A DNA stretch of 64,000 nucleotides, from the NCBI RefSeq assembly GCF_018882125.1, contig NZ_JACVOZ010000003.1:248001-312000 (forward strand). The letters are read 5' to 3'. Source of the DNA: Polynucleobacter sp. AP-Melu-500A-A1. GTDB taxonomy: Bacteria > Pseudomonadota > Gammaproteobacteria > Burkholderiales > Burkholderiaceae. Made by a program: the position numbers and the translations under genes. Under the pieces are notes generated by a model. The model had not been told where the DNA came from. It made no database searches and was given only the letters and a program-made list of their open reading frames with translations. Every line of letters starts with the position of its first letter. Within the stretch, counting starts at the first letter, position 1. Below, in pieces: positions 1 to 10,031 of the stretch.

Positions 1-106
1 ACCCGATTTTCACATTAGGTCCAATAACTGAATAAGGGCCAACCTCAACATCGCCAGCTAACTCAGCCTTGCTATCAACTACAGCAGATGCATGAATCCG
101 AGTCAT
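1..106 (-). CDS. lpxA: Acyl-ACP--UDP-N-acetylglucosamine O-acyltransferase, N-terminal part (cut by window edge)
   Basis: Only the first 35 codons are in the window. They read [20 protein letters not shown] followed by the start of a left-handed beta-helix hexapeptide pattern ([15 protein letters not shown]), as in LpxA. The family transfers 3-hydroxyacyl chains from ACP to UDP-GlcNAc, the first step of lipid A synthesis in the cytoplasm. The ATG shares one base with the fabZ stop codon (TAATG), so the two are translationally coupled. The fabZ-lpxA order is the usual lipid A operon order, which supports the call although most of the protein is not visible. Confidence 0.9.
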   Translation of the reverse strand, partial: MTRIHASAVVDSKAELAGDVEVGPYSVIGPNVKIG

Positions 107-555
107 TACGCGCCTTTCGTACGAACCGCACAGGTAATGTTTGCCTCAGCAGCCAATTCACCATCAACGGTTGCCTGTACTTGAAACTTATAGATACCTG
201 CACGTGCACGCTCTAGCTTCGCAGTCATAATCAATTGGTCACCAGGCAATACAGGTTTTTTAAAGCGAGCTCCATCGATGCCGGCAAAGTAATACACCGC
301 ATTCTCTTGCTTTACTTCTGAGAAAGTGAGTAATGCCGCTGTTTGAGCAAGAGCTTCAATAATTAATACACCAGGCATTACTGGAAAATCAGGGAAATGT
401 CCTTGGAAAAAAGGCTCATTCATTGTCACGTTTTTTAGTGCGGTAATACTCTCACGCGGAGTAAGTTCAAGCACCCGATCTACCAATAAAAATGGATAGC
501 GATGTGGCAACAACTTTAGAATCTGATTGATATCGATTGCAATAGCTTTGCTCAT
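106..555 (-). CDS. fabZ: 3-hydroxyacyl-ACP dehydratase FabZ
   Basis: The 149-residue hot-dog-fold enzyme dehydrates 3-hydroxyacyl-ACP to trans-2-enoyl-ACP in fatty acid elongation in the cytoplasm. The family active site is visible: [11 protein letters not shown] with catalytic His53, and Glu67 in the helix IIEALAQ. The N-terminal [17 protein letters not shown] segment is also typical of FabZ rather than FabA. Length is normal. It lies between lpxD (39 bases upstream) and lpxA (1-base overlap), so FabZ competes with LpxA for 3-hydroxyacyl-ACP from the same operon, the usual arrangement in proteobacteria. Confidence 0.97.
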   Translation of the reverse strand: MSKAIAIDINQILKLLPHRYPFLLVDRVLELTPRESITALKNVTMNEPFFQGHFPDFPVMPGVLIIEALAQTAALLTFSEVKQENAVYYFAGIDGARFKKPVLPGDQLIMTAKLERARAGIYKFQVQATVDGELAAEANITCAVRTKGA

Positions 556-594
556 AAATTACCCACTTAATTAATAATTCTAGTTACAGTAGTC

Positions 595-1662
595 CTAAGA
601 CTCTTTATTTTGGTTTTTATCTAATAAACGCAAGCGTTGACGTATTTTATCTAGGCCACGCAAGATAGCAGCATTTTTCTCCCAAGCACTATGGAGCATT
701 GAGGGATAAACCCCCGTGAAATGCTGTCCAGGCTCAGTGATAGAGCGAATAATTGAAGTATTGCCCGATACCGTAGTTCTATCAGCAATCGTCAGATGCC
801 CAGCAAAGTTTGCAGCGCCCCCGATGATGCAGAAGTTTCCGATCTTAGTACTGCCAGAGATTGCCGCACACCCTGCGATAACACAACAATTCCCAATCGA
901 CACATTGTGGGCAATTTGCACTTGATTATCAATTTTGCTACCCGAACCAATGAACGTATCACTCATAGCCCCTCGGTCAATCGTGGTAGAGGCGCCTATT
1001 TCCACATCATTTCCGATAACAACTCGTCCGGTTTGAGGAATTTTGACCCACTCACCACCGCTTGCTGAAAAGTCAGGTGCGAATCCGAAGCCATCAGCAC
1101 CAATCACAGCGCCACTATGAATAATGCAACGCTCGCCAATCTGAGTGCTGTAATACATTGATACGGCGGGATGTATTACTGAGTCATCACCAATGATGCA
1201 GTCTCTTGCAATGGTGGTATTTCCCAGAACAGATACGCGCTCACCTAATTTCACACCTGCACCAATTTGTACAAAAGCCCCAATATGACATGAAGCTGGA
1301 ATGCTTGCGCTAGGATCTATTGCAGCACTTGGATGGATACCTGCCTGATAAAGCGGCATCGTCGATTGTGCAAAGTGCTGCGCCATTCTTGCAAACGTAG
1401 CATAAGAATTTTTTGAAACAAAATAGGCTCGCTTTGCAGAATGAGCACTAGGATTGGCTTGCAAAAATTCGAGGTCTGATTGACTAACAATCAACGCACC
1501 TGCAGTACTATCACTAGCCTGTTGACGATACAGAGGATTAGAGAGAAAGGATATTTGATCCGGCTGCGCTCGCTCTAGAGGAGCAAGGCCATTAAATACC
1601 AGAGAGGCCTCCCCCACCAAGCTTGCTTGAAACTGTTTGGCCAGCTCGATGGCGGTAGGCAT
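595..1662 (-). CDS. lpxD: UDP-3-O-(3-hydroxyacyl)glucosamine N-acyltransferase LpxD
   Basis: The 355-residue protein N-acylates UDP-3-O-acylglucosamine, the third step of lipid A synthesis. Residues of about 20-95 form the LpxD-type uridine-binding N-terminal domain (ISFLSNPLY is a hallmark). From about residue 105 to 330 there are imperfect hexapeptide repeats (for example [19 protein letters not shown]) that build a left-handed beta helix. The conserved catalytic His is in QIAHNVSIG near residue 250. A C-terminal helical tail follows. The gene starts 5 bases after the end of skp and precedes fabZ in the same operon. Confidence 0.96.
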   Translation of the reverse strand: MPTAIELAKQFQASLVGEASLVFNGLAPLERAQPDQISFLSNPLYRQQASDSTAGALIVSQSDLEFLQANPSAHSAKRAYFVSKNSYATFARMAQHFAQSTMPLYQAGIHPSAAIDPSASIPASCHIGAFVQIGAGVKLGERVSVLGNTTIARDCIIGDDSVIHPAVSMYYSTQIGERCIIHSGAVIGADGFGFAPDFSASGGEWVKIPQTGRVVIGNDVEIGASTTIDRGAMSDTFIGSGSKIDNQVQIAHNVSIGNCCVIAGCAAISGSTKIGNFCIIGGAANFAGHLTIADRTTVSGNTSIIRSITEPGQHFTGVYPSMLHSAWEKNAAILRGLDKIRQRLRLLDKNQNKES

Positions 1663-1667
1663 AAAGC

Positions 1668-2195
1668 TTACTTGAGACTGTTCAGAGCCTTGATCACATC
1701 ATCAGTGATGTCGGCCTTAGGGCTAACATAGGCAGCTTCTTGAACAATCACGTCCAACTTCCTTTGTTCAGCGATTTGCTTCAGGACTTGATTGGCTTTT
1801 TCAGCAATCTTTCCGCGCTCTTCAAAGGTACGCTGGTTTAAGTCTTCTGTAAATTCACGTTGCTTACGTTGTAGTTCACGATCTTGGTCTGCCAATTCAC
1901 GTTGGCGACGTATACGCTCAGCTTCATTCATTACAGCAGCATCACGATCGAGCTTTTCAGCTGCTGATTTAATTTTTTGTGCACTATCACGCAGATCATT
2001 TTGGCGCTTGTTAAATTCGTTTTGTAATCGCGTTTGCATTGCTTTAGCTAGGTTGGACTCGTTAAATACTTTTTCTGAGTTCACAACCGCTACGCGCGTT
2101 CCAGCATCTTGAGCATATACATGCGGAACAGAAAATGCAGCAATCACAGCAACCAGGCTGGTCTGAATCCATTTTGAAGAATAATGAAGCTTCAT
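1668..2195 (-). CDS. skp: Periplasmic OmpH/Skp-family chaperone
   Basis: This is a 175-residue secreted protein with a signal peptide ([20 protein letters not shown], cleavage probably after VYAQ or nearby) and the OmpH-family start of the mature chain ([14 protein letters not shown]). The middle, residues of about 45-115, is highly charged helix that would form the Skp tentacle coiled coils. Skp holds unfolded outer-membrane proteins in the periplasm before BamA inserts them. The ATG at 2195 is chosen because it has a good ribosome binding site (AAGGAAAG) and starts the signal peptide; the open frame extends 6 codons further to a TTG. It lies directly after bamA, its functional partner. Confidence 0.93.
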   Translation of the reverse strand: MKLHYSSKWIQTSLVAVIAAFSVPHVYAQDAGTRVAVVNSEKVFNESNLAKAMQTRLQNEFNKRQNDLRDSAQKIKSAAEKLDRDAAVMNEAERIRRQRELADQDRELQRKQREFTEDLNQRTFEERGKIAEKANQVLKQIAEQRKLDVIVQEAAYVSPKADITDDVIKALNSLK

Positions 2196-2213
2196 AAAAC
2201 TTTCCTTAAACAA

Positions 2214-4562
2214 TTAAAACGCTGTACCTACCTGGAACTGCAAACGCTGGACATTATCCGTTGGTAAAGACTTAATCGGGATACCGTAGCTGAATTTAAG
2301 TGGTCCGAGCGGTGATATCCATGATAAACCTAAGCCATAAGAATAGCGTAAAACTAAGTTCATATTTTGACCAAAAACGTTACCGCCGTCCACGAATCCA
2401 AACAACCTCAGGGTCTTATCAGCGCCAGAACCTGGAACGGGCACCGTATATTCGAGGTTTGACACAATTTTGGACTGTCCGCCGGTGGGCTGATTTGTGC
2501 CCGTATTGACGTTATAGAAGGTTGGACCCAGGGAGCCAGGGGCATAGCCTCGAACCGATCCAATACCACCAACATAGTAGTTTTTGACAATTGGGAAGGG
2601 ATTATTGCCATAAGCTTGGCTATAACCGACCTCACCATTAAAGGACAAGATATTGCCTTTTGAGAAAGAGTGGTACTTCTGATACTGACCATATATACGG
2701 TAAAAGGTCATATTTCCTGCTGGGGTGCCAACTTCACCCGTCAGCTGCTGTAATGATCCCGTGGACGGTATTAAAGAACTATCCCGACCATCACGAGACC
2801 AGCCAACCGTGACCGGAATGTTATAGGTTGTCAAAGTCGCTGGATATCCAGGGGGAGCAATGCCATAACTCTCTGCATAAGTCAGGTAAGGTTGTGGGGT
2901 ACTAGACGATGTCGTAATTCTGTAAAACTCCAATCCAGAACCAAAAAATACCCGATCTACTTCGCTGTAAGGAACGCCAAACTTAATGTTGGAGCCAACA
3001 GATTTTATTTGATAGCTTGGATCACCCGTGTAGTAAAGGGGCTTAGATGAACGGTAGTACAAATCGGTATAGCGACTAATGCCATCCTCAGTAAAGTAGG
3101 GGTCATACTGGGATAAGGCCAGGTTTTGATTAATCTTACCCAAAGAGGCATTCAAACCAATAGCAGTGCCTGTACCAAAAGCATTATCTTGATTAATACC
3201 AGCAGAAAGAATCAGTTTTTCTGTTGAAGAAAAGCCTGCACCAATTGTTATAGAGCCTGTTGGTTTTTCAGCAACCTTCACATTGACATCGACCTGGTCA
3301 GTAGACCCGGGAACATCCTCAGTAGTGATATCTGTCTCAGTGAAATATCCCAAACGACCTAAACGCTTTTTCGATAACTCAATCTTATCGCCGTCAAACC
3401 ATGAGCTTTCAAACTGACGTACCTCTCGACGAATCACCATATCGCGAGTCTTGGCATTGCCCGTCACATTAACCTGACGCACGTAAATACGACGTCCCGG
3501 ATCAATCACAAGCGTAATGTCCACCTCACTTAGATCGCGACGCACATCCGGCTGAGGGTTAATGGTGGCAAAAGCATAACCATAGGAACCCAATATTTCC
3601 GCAATAGCCTTGGTACTCTCGGTAAGCTTAGCTGAAGAGAATGTATCTCCAGCCTTGAGCGTCACCAACTGCATCAACTCGTCTTCTTTACCAAGCAACT
3701 CACCAGCAAGGCGCACGTTTTTAACGGTAAACTTATTGCCTTCACGAACACTAATCGTTAAATAGATACCCTTCTTATCGGGAGTAATCGAAACCTGTGT
3801 GGATTCGATAACAAATTCAAGATACCCACGATTCAAATAGTAAGAGCGAATATTTTCTAAATCAGCAGTTAATTTTTGTTTAGAGTACAAATCATCTTTG
3901 CTATACCAAGACAACCAACCACCTGTTTTTAACTGCATCTCGCTTCGGAGAGTGCTTTCGCTAAAGGCACTGTTTCCAATGAAGTTGATTTCCTGAATTT
4001 TCGCTACCGGACCTTCGTCAATATTGAAGTAAATTGCAACCTGATTACGCTCAACTGGGGTAACCGTAGCAACTACCTCAGCAGCATACATGCCCTTACC
4101 AACATATTGACGCTTCAATTCTTGTTCAGCTTTATCGATTAAAGCCTTATCGTAGAAACGCGCCTCCGCTACCCCAACCGCTCTCAAGGATTTGCGCACG
4201 ATCTCTTGATCAAACTCTTTCATCCCCGTAAACTCAATCCGAGATATCGTAGGGCGCTCCTCAACAATCACAATTAATACATCGCCTTGCGCCTGAATCT
4301 GGACATCCCTAAAAAAACCAGTTCCATATAAAGCTTTAATAGATTCAGCGCCCTTTTCATCGGTAAAAGTGTCGCCTACTTGAACCGGTAAATAACTAAA
4401 GACCGTTCCAGGCTCTACCCGTTGTAAACCTTCAATGCGAATGTCTTTGATGACAAAGGAATCTGCAGCCTGTACGTTTAAGCTTAGAGCAGCGGCCACT
4501 ACTAGGAGTAGTTGAGCAAAAAAACGGGCAAAAACAGGAAGGGAAGAGATCAAAAAATTCAA
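2214..4562 (-). CDS. bamA: Outer membrane protein assembly factor BamA
   Basis: The 782-residue Omp85 protein is the core of the BAM complex that inserts beta-barrel proteins into the outer membrane. A signal peptide occupies about residues 1-32. Five POTRA domains follow (for example the first begins FVIKDIRIEGLQRVEPGTVF), then the 16-strand barrel. The barrel carries the Omp85 lid-lock motif VRGY (in IGSVRGYAPGSLGP) and ends in the C-terminal Phe (VGTAF) expected for an outer-membrane barrel. Length is normal. The start overlaps the rseP stop by four bases, and skp follows at once. Confidence 0.97.
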   Translation of the reverse strand: MNFLISSLPVFARFFAQLLLVVAAALSLNVQAADSFVIKDIRIEGLQRVEPGTVFSYLPVQVGDTFTDEKGAESIKALYGTGFFRDVQIQAQGDVLIVIVEERPTISRIEFTGMKEFDQEIVRKSLRAVGVAEARFYDKALIDKAEQELKRQYVGKGMYAAEVVATVTPVERNQVAIYFNIDEGPVAKIQEINFIGNSAFSESTLRSEMQLKTGGWLSWYSKDDLYSKQKLTADLENIRSYYLNRGYLEFVIESTQVSITPDKKGIYLTISVREGNKFTVKNVRLAGELLGKEDELMQLVTLKAGDTFSSAKLTESTKAIAEILGSYGYAFATINPQPDVRRDLSEVDITLVIDPGRRIYVRQVNVTGNAKTRDMVIRREVRQFESSWFDGDKIELSKKRLGRLGYFTETDITTEDVPGSTDQVDVNVKVAEKPTGSITIGAGFSSTEKLILSAGINQDNAFGTGTAIGLNASLGKINQNLALSQYDPYFTEDGISRYTDLYYRSSKPLYYTGDPSYQIKSVGSNIKFGVPYSEVDRVFFGSGLEFYRITTSSSTPQPYLTYAESYGIAPPGYPATLTTYNIPVTVGWSRDGRDSSLIPSTGSLQQLTGEVGTPAGNMTFYRIYGQYQKYHSFSKGNILSFNGEVGYSQAYGNNPFPIVKNYYVGGIGSVRGYAPGSLGPTFYNVNTGTNQPTGGQSKIVSNLEYTVPVPGSGADKTLRLFGFVDGGNVFGQNMNLVLRYSYGLGLSWISPLGPLKFSYGIPIKSLPTDNVQRLQFQVGTAF

Positions 4563-5689
4563 GGCGAAAAATAGCGTTGCAAATCATTAAACAAGGCGAG
4601 GAGCGAGAGTGAAATCAGCAAAAGAAAGCCCAATTTCTGGAACTGTTCCTGCATGGAAATCGAAATTCGCTTACCAGCAACCAACTCCCATGCATCATAC
4701 AGGAGCTGACCCCCATCAAGCATGGGAAAAGGGAGTAAGTTGAGCAGCCCAATACTGATGCTGATCAGGGCTAAAAATGCAAAAAAAGCTTGCCACCCCA
4801 CTTGGACAGACTTCCCAGCCATATCGGCAATACTTAAAGGACCACCAAGCTGCTTGAGGGAGGTATTTCCGGTAAAAAATCCCGCCATGAGCCTCACAGA
4901 AACCTTCGTAATAAGCCATACCCGATGAGAGGCATAAAGCACTGCGTCCAATGGACCCAACTGAAGTTCCTGCCACTTAGTTCCTGGACTCACGATTGGT
5001 CTAATCCCAAGCGCTAGCATCGGATCTGTATTTGGTGAAATTTTCGGGAGATCTTGAGCGGGGAATGCCTTAATAAAGCGACCGCCAGAGGGGCCTTGTA
5101 ACTCTAGAGCAAAACCGCTTTGCGCCGTTAGCGAATCAAGCAAATTCCACCGTAAAGAATTCCAGCTACGTACCGTTTCAAAGTCACCTGAAGCGCTTAC
5201 CAATTCATCATCCGACAAATCTTGCCATCCTACTACTCGATCACCTTGCATGAGGCCTAACTTAGCGGCTAAGGAAGTCTCGGGAGGCGCCTCTAACACT
5301 GCAGGCAATTGAGGAACACCGGAAACATAAATGATGGCAAACAATATGACAGACAAGAAAAAATTGGCAAATGGTCCTGCGGCAACAATGAGAGATCTTT
5401 GCCATAATTTTTTACTATCAAATGCACTTGCTCGCTCTTGTGGCGTAATGACCTGTTCACGATCCCTCCCATCCAGGAGTTTGACGTAGCCACCCAAAGG
5501 AATAGCTGCTAATACCCATTCCGTTTGATTCTTTGTTCGATAGGTGAAAAGTGGTTTGCCAAAGCCAACAGCAAAGCGCAAGACGCGTACTCCACAGCAA
5601 CGAGCCGCCAGAAAGTGACCAAACTCGTGAAAACTCACCAAGACACCCAAGGTAAGTAAAAAAGCAGTTAGAGTAATTAACGCTTGCAA
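4559..5689 (-). CDS. rseP: RseP-type site-2 zinc metalloprotease, short form
   Basis: This intramembrane zinc protease would cleave the membrane-bound anti-sigma factor RseA in the sigma-E envelope-stress cascade. The HEFGH zinc motif is at residues 21-25 in the first membrane segment, and the third ligand motif (MLDGGQL) is near residue 323, followed by a final membrane helix. At 376 residues it is about 75 shorter than E. coli RseP, and the periplasmic part (residues of about 125-230) looks large enough for only one PDZ domain (AAKLGLMQGDRVVGW), where E. coli has two. The position between dxr and bamA is standard. Also annotated as YaeL/MmpA-type RIP protease. Confidence 0.92.
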   Translation of the reverse strand: MQALITLTAFLLTLGVLVSFHEFGHFLAARCCGVRVLRFAVGFGKPLFTYRTKNQTEWVLAAIPLGGYVKLLDGRDREQVITPQERASAFDSKKLWQRSLIVAAGPFANFFLSVILFAIIYVSGVPQLPAVLEAPPETSLAAKLGLMQGDRVVGWQDLSDDELVSASGDFETVRSWNSLRWNLLDSLTAQSGFALELQGPSGGRFIKAFPAQDLPKISPNTDPMLALGIRPIVSPGTKWQELQLGPLDAVLYASHRVWLITKVSVRLMAGFFTGNTSLKQLGGPLSIADMAGKSVQVGWQAFFAFLALISISIGLLNLLPFPMLDGGQLLYDAWELVAGKRISISMQEQFQKLGFLLLISLSLLALFNDLQRYFSP

Positions 5690-5728
5690 GTAATTTCTTT
5701 CGTTGATTTTCTAAAGCGTCTTAATAAA

Positions 5729-6913
5729 CTACTTCTGAAGCGCGCCAATAAAGTCTTGCGCCACTCTTCTTGCATGCGCATCTGCATCTAATATGACATC
5801 CAGAGAATCAACTGAGCTATTCTGAATTTCGTTCAAGGTTTTTTCTACGATGACAGGGATTTGCAAATAAGATAGGCCCCCATCTAAGAATGAGGCAACA
5901 GCAATTTCATTTGCGGCGTTGAGAACCGTTGGCGCTAGACCGCCAGACTTAGCAGCTGAAAATGCTAATGCTAAACAAGGAAAACGCTGGAGATCAGGTT
6001 CACTGAAACTCAGTGCTGCGAGTTCAGCCAGGTTTAGAGGAGCCACTCCAGCTTCAATACGCTCTGGCCAGGCTAATCCATAAGCAATTGGAGTGCGCAT
6101 ATCAGGCTGCCCCAATTGGGCCATCACTGACCCGTCGGTATAGCGCACCATAGAATGAACTACGCTCTGGGGATGAATCAATACTTTGATTTTTTCTAAG
6201 GGCAGCCCAAATAACCAAAAAGCTTCAATCAACTCAAGCCCTTTGTTCATCATGGTTGCCGAATCCACCGAAATTTTTCTACCCATTACCCAATTAGGAT
6301 GAGCGCATGCTTGGTCTGGCGTAATCGACGCCAAATCCTCTAGTGGAGTATTTCTAAAAGGTCCACCTGAAGCAGTTAACCAAAGCTCTTCAACCCCCAA
6401 ACTTAGCTTGGAATTTTGGGAGAAGTTTGGAGGAAGACATTGAAAGATGGCGTTATGTTCACTATCAATTGGAAGAAGTTCCCCTCCCCCCGCTTTCATA
6501 GCTTGCATAAATAAATGACCGGACATCACCAGTGCTTCTTTATTGGCCAGCAATACCCTTTTTCCCGCTTTGGCAGCAGCCAGAGTCGGTACTAAGCCTG
6601 CTGCTCCAACGATTGCAGCCATGACCGTATCGCAGCCAGAATCTAGAACAGCAGAAACCAAGGCCTCGGGACCATGCAACACTTGAGTAGGAATATTTCT
6701 TTCAAGGAGTATTGCACTCAAACGAGCAGCACTCTGAGCGTCGCCAATCACAGCGATGGTTGGGATAAATTCAATACATTGCGCGGCCAATAGTTCAACC
6801 TGTTTGCTAGCCGTTAAAGCAACCAGCTTAAATCGATCAGGATGCTTACGAATGACATCTAATGTATTGACGCCAATTGAGCCCGTGGAGCCTAGAACAG
6901 CGATATGTCTCAT
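5729..6913 (-). CDS. dxr: 1-deoxy-D-xylulose-5-phosphate reductoisomerase
   Basis: The 394-residue enzyme converts DXP to 2-C-methyl-D-erythritol 4-phosphate with NADPH, the committed step of the MEP isoprenoid pathway. The dinucleotide-binding loop GSTGSIG is at residues 8-14. The metal-binding acidic motif PIDSEHNAIFQ lies near residue 150, and the flexible active-site loop (NWVMGRKISVDSATMMNKGL) follows. Length is normal. It lies between cdsA (5 bases upstream) and rseP, and provides isoprenoid precursors for UppS two genes upstream. Confidence 0.97.
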   Translation of the reverse strand: MRHIAVLGSTGSIGVNTLDVIRKHPDRFKLVALTASKQVELLAAQCIEFIPTIAVIGDAQSAARLSAILLERNIPTQVLHGPEALVSAVLDSGCDTVMAAIVGAAGLVPTLAAAKAGKRVLLANKEALVMSGHLFMQAMKAGGGELLPIDSEHNAIFQCLPPNFSQNSKLSLGVEELWLTASGGPFRNTPLEDLASITPDQACAHPNWVMGRKISVDSATMMNKGLELIEAFWLFGLPLEKIKVLIHPQSVVHSMVRYTDGSVMAQLGQPDMRTPIAYGLAWPERIEAGVAPLNLAELAALSFSEPDLQRFPCLALAFSAAKSGGLAPTVLNAANEIAVASFLDGGLSYLQIPVIVEKTLNEIQNSSVDSLDVILDADAHARRVAQDFIGALQK

Positions 6914-6918
6914 GAATG

Positions 6919-7746
6919 TTATACCAAGCCCGCTAGGAGTGCTGCAATAGGCATTGTCGGAATTAATGCATCAGCACGATCAAGCACTCCGCCATGCCCT
7001 GGTAATAAATTACTGCTATCTTTCACGCCTGCCATCCGCTTTAACTGGGACTCAAACAAATCCCCAAAAATACTGAAGGCTGTTAACACTGTCACCATCA
7101 AGAAAGTTGGCACCCATCCAAAGCGAATAGCGCAAGTGCCAAATAGGGTCGACTCAAAAGGCAGATAAAAAATACAAAGTAAAGCATATCCATAGCAAAG
7201 TAATAAGCCACCTAGAGCGCCTTCGATAGATTTCCCCGGGCTGATTTGTGCAGCAAGCTTGCGCTTACCAAAGGCTTTACCAACAAAATAGGCGCCAATA
7301 TCTGCAACCCAAACTAAAGCCATCGTACTCAACAGAAATACCAAGCCAAGTTCACGCAAAAAAACTAGAGCAAACCAAGTGGCAGGCAACAGAATTAATC
7401 CCAATACAACATAAAATGGGCGCAATTTTTGCAAAGAAACATTCATGCCCTTAGCTAAGATAAAAGGCGCCAAGAAAAACCAGAAAATGACAGCGATTAG
7501 CAACAAAGCAAATTGCCAGGCAACGTTTTGCATCGCCAAGAGCAACAAGATGATCGCTAAGCAAAATAAAGCGTACAGCCATGCTGCGCGGGTTGCTTGA
7601 GGACTTAGCAAACGACTCCACTCCCAAGCGGCAGCCAAGAGAGCAAACAAGAAAAAAGCGCCTATATAAACAGGCGGCAGTAAAAATAGGATGGGTAATA
7701 GTACCGCTAAAAGAGCAATGGCAGTAATGACGCGGGTTTTTAGCAT
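6919..7746 (-). CDS. cdsA: Phosphatidate cytidylyltransferase (CDP-diglyceride synthase)
   Basis: The 275-residue integral membrane protein makes CDP-diacylglycerol from phosphatidate and CTP, the branch point of phospholipid synthesis. There are about eight hydrophobic segments. The C-terminal family signature is visible as FGDLFESQLKRMAGVKDSS followed by LLPGHGGVLDRADALI. A second conserved block ISPGKSIEGALGG lies near residue 190. It sits between uppS and dxr in the usual betaproteobacterial order. Confidence 0.96.
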   Translation of the reverse strand: MLKTRVITAIALLAVLLPILFLLPPVYIGAFFLFALLAAAWEWSRLLSPQATRAAWLYALFCLAIILLLLAMQNVAWQFALLLIAVIFWFFLAPFILAKGMNVSLQKLRPFYVVLGLILLPATWFALVFLRELGLVFLLSTMALVWVADIGAYFVGKAFGKRKLAAQISPGKSIEGALGGLLLCYGYALLCIFYLPFESTLFGTCAIRFGWVPTFLMVTVLTAFSIFGDLFESQLKRMAGVKDSSNLLPGHGGVLDRADALIPTMPIAALLAGLV

Positions 7747-7764
7747 GGGATTACTAAAAAAAGA

Positions 7765-8538
7765 TCAAACTGCATCGCTCATCGCTTGAGATGCAAGCTG
7801 AGCACTAGTGCGGCCAAAGCGGCGTTCACGTTGGCTATACCAATCAAATGCTTTATGTAATTCTGCCTCATCAAAATCAGGCCATAGAACATCCGTGAAA
7901 TATAACTCGGTATAAGCTAACTGCCATAACAAGAAGTTGCTAGTACGTTGCTCACCACCAGTGCGAATAAATAAATCTGGCTCTGGAGCAAAAGCCATTG
8001 AGAGATGAGGCTGCAATAACTCCTCTGTTACTTGCTCTGGCTTGAGATTAGGGTTAGCAGCGATGCAGCGCCGCATTGCCTGCAAAATATCCCAACGACC
8101 GCCATAGTTAGCAGCAATTGTAAAAGTGAGTCCTTTACAAGCTGCCGTTTTTTGCTCAGAGAAATGAACCATCTCTTGAATAGCAGGATCAAAGCGGCTT
8201 AAGTCTCCAATGACGCTGAAGGCAATATCGTTTTCAGCCATGCGTGAAACCTCGCCCTTAAGGGACTTTAAAAAGAGCTTCATCAAGAAACCCACTTCTT
8301 CGGGGGGGCGACGCCAATTCTCAGAGCTAAAAGCAAAGACTGTTAAGTATTCAACGCCAATACGTCGGCATTCTTCAACCACTTTACGGACTGCACCCAA
8401 GCCCTCGGAGTGTCCAGCAACACGCGGCATTAAACGCTTACTAGCCCAGCGCCCATTACCATCCATGATGATAGCCACATGACGTGGTATCGCGCTTGCC
8501 TCAGGAACGGCCAGGGTTGAACTAGTGTATTTGGTCAT
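7765..8538 (-). CDS. uppS: Undecaprenyl diphosphate synthase (cis-prenyltransferase)
   Basis: The 257-residue enzyme condenses isopentenyl diphosphate units onto farnesyl diphosphate to make the C55 lipid carrier for peptidoglycan and O-antigen. The catalytic Asp26 is in [10 protein letters not shown], followed by the conserved VAGHSEGL, the [10 protein letters not shown] substrate loop and the C-terminal [19 protein letters not shown] block. The length is normal, with about 18 extra N-terminal residues before the first conserved strand. It lies between frr and cdsA. Confidence 0.97.
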   Translation of the reverse strand: MTKYTSSTLAVPEASAIPRHVAIIMDGNGRWASKRLMPRVAGHSEGLGAVRKVVEECRRIGVEYLTVFAFSSENWRRPPEEVGFLMKLFLKSLKGEVSRMAENDIAFSVIGDLSRFDPAIQEMVHFSEQKTAACKGLTFTIAANYGGRWDILQAMRRCIAANPNLKPEQVTEELLQPHLSMAFAPEPDLFIRTGGEQRTSNFLLWQLAYTELYFTDVLWPDFDEAELHKAFDWYSQRERRFGRTSAQLASQAMSDAV

Positions 8539-8563
8539 AAAGGATAAAGAGTCAATGAGGTTC

Positions 8564-9124
8564 TTAAACCGTCATGATCTCTTTTTCTTTGTCCACAATG
8601 ATCTTGTCGATCTCAACCACTGCTTTATCAGTCATTTTCTGAATTTCATCTGTAGCACGACGCTCTTCATCCTCAGAAATTTCTTTGTCTTTCGTTAAGC
8701 GTTTGAGATGCTCATTAGCATCACGACGTAAATTACGCACTGCAATTTTAGTATCTTCGCCCTCGCTTTTAACTACTTTTGTTAATTCGCGGCGACGCTC
8801 TTCAGTTAATGCAGGCATTGGCACACGAATGACCGTACCTTGCGAAGCTGGATTCAAACCCAAATCAGAGTCACGAATCGCTTTTTCCACTGCAGCAACC
8901 ATTGTTTTTTCAAATGGCTGAACGTTAATAGTTCGAGCATCAGCTAAGCCTAAGCTTGCAACTTGACTCAAAGGAGTTGGATTACCGTAATAATCCACCT
9001 GAATATGCTCCAGAATTCCTGGGTTAGCTCGGCCTGAACGAATTTTTGCTAAATTGGTTTTTAAGGCCTCAAGAGACTTTTGCATCTTTTGATCAGTATT
9101 GGTTTTAATTTCTGTTGCAGACAT
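8564..9124 (-). CDS. frr: Ribosome recycling factor
   Basis: The 186-residue protein splits post-termination 70S ribosomes together with EF-G. The sequence shows the three-helix-bundle RRF pattern: the conserved [11 protein letters not shown] near residue 25, the head domain with [16 protein letters not shown], and the [17 protein letters not shown] region. Length is exactly typical. The upstream gene pyrH ends 11 bases before; pyrH-frr is one of the most conserved pairs in bacteria. Confidence 0.98.
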   Translation of the reverse strand: MSATEIKTNTDQKMQKSLEALKTNLAKIRSGRANPGILEHIQVDYYGNPTPLSQVASLGLADARTINVQPFEKTMVAAVEKAIRDSDLGLNPASQGTVIRVPMPALTEERRRELTKVVKSEGEDTKIAVRNLRRDANEHLKRLTKDKEISEDEERRATDEIQKMTDKAVVEIDKIIVDKEKEIMTV

Positions 9125-9135
9125 CAGGCCTCCTA

Positions 9136-9846
9136 TTAAACGTGTACTAACGTACCTTCTGGCTCACCCTGTACCACGCGCATGAGAGCACCTGGTTTGA
9201 GTATTGAAAATACTTTGATTGGTAGCTTACGGTCACGACACAAGGCAAAAGCAGTAGCGTCCATGACTTGTAAATTTTTGATTAAGGCCTCATCAAAGGT
9301 AATGGTCTTATATAAAGTTGCCGTTGGGTCTTTGACGGGATCTGCACTATAGATTCCATCCACCTTAGTCGCCTTCAGCATCACTTCTACACCCATCTCT
9401 GCGCCGCGGAGGGCTGCTGCAGTATCAGTAGTGAAGAATGGATTACCTGTGCCTGCAGCGAAAATAACAACCTTGCCTTCACTCATCGCCCGAATAGCGC
9501 GCGGACGAATATAAGGTTCAACAACTTGGTCCATACGTAGTGCAGATTGAACTCGGGCTTCGACACCCTTTTGGCGGAGTGCATCTTGTAATGCCAGTGA
9601 ATTCATCATGGTTGCCAACATACCCATGTAATCGGCAGTAGCACGATCCATACCAGCTGCACCGCCTGCAACACCTCGGAAAATATTACCGCCGCCAATC
9701 ACAATGGCTAGCTCCACCCCACTATTGACTACCTGGGCTATTTCAGAAACCATGGCATCAATGGTGACTGGATTGATGCCAAAAGCATCATCACCCATAA
9801 GGGCTTCACCAGATAGTTTTAGTAGGACACGTTTGTAGGCTGGCAT
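9136..9846 (-). CDS. pyrH: UMP kinase
   Basis: The 236-residue amino-acid-kinase-fold enzyme phosphorylates UMP to UDP. The N-terminal phosphate-binding strand [13 protein letters not shown], the glycine-rich [10 protein letters not shown] and the ATP-binding [13 protein letters not shown] segment are present. It is the first gene of the long minus-strand operon pyrH-frr-uppS-cdsA-dxr-rseP-bamA-skp-lpxD-fabZ-lpxA. A strong terminator separates it from tsf, and a TATAAT box at 9928-9933 suggests its own promoter. Confidence 0.97.
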   Translation of the reverse strand: MPAYKRVLLKLSGEALMGDDAFGINPVTIDAMVSEIAQVVNSGVELAIVIGGGNIFRGVAGGAAGMDRATADYMGMLATMMNSLALQDALRQKGVEARVQSALRMDQVVEPYIRPRAIRAMSEGKVVIFAAGTGNPFFTTDTAAALRGAEMGVEVMLKATKVDGIYSADPVKDPTATLYKTITFDEALIKNLQVMDATAFALCRDRKLPIKVFSILKPGALMRVVQGEPEGTLVHV

Positions 9847-9927
9847 GTTTTCTATTTTCCGTAATTAGCCGAGTAATTTACTCACTTAGCTTATTGATCT
9901 TTAAGCGCTTTTTAATATCTTCGCCAA

Positions 9928-9933
9928 ATTATA
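9928..9933 (-). promoter_or_regulatory. Candidate -10 box for pyrH operon
   Basis: A perfect TATAAT on the minus strand lies about 80 bases before the pyrH start and just after the rpsB-tsf terminator. No convincing -35 hexamer is seen at 16-18 bases spacing, so this rests on the -10 box and the position only. Confidence 0.4.
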
Positions 9934-9952
9934 AAGGGCTTGGGATAGATCA

Positions 9953-9990
9953 AAGAAAAGGGCATAGAAACCTGAGTTTCTATGCCCTTT
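9953..9990 (-). terminator. Rho-independent terminator of rpsB-tsf
   Basis: A perfect 15-bp inverted repeat (AAAGGGCATAGAAAC at 9957-9971 and its complement at 9976-9990) with a 4-base loop is followed on the minus strand by CTTTTCTTT-like thymines. It lies 42 bases after the tsf stop. It would separate the ribosomal unit from pyrH. Confidence 0.9.
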
Positions 9991-10031
9991 GGGGTAATAC
10001 CGACCGGCCGGGGGAATCCCCTAATAACTTG

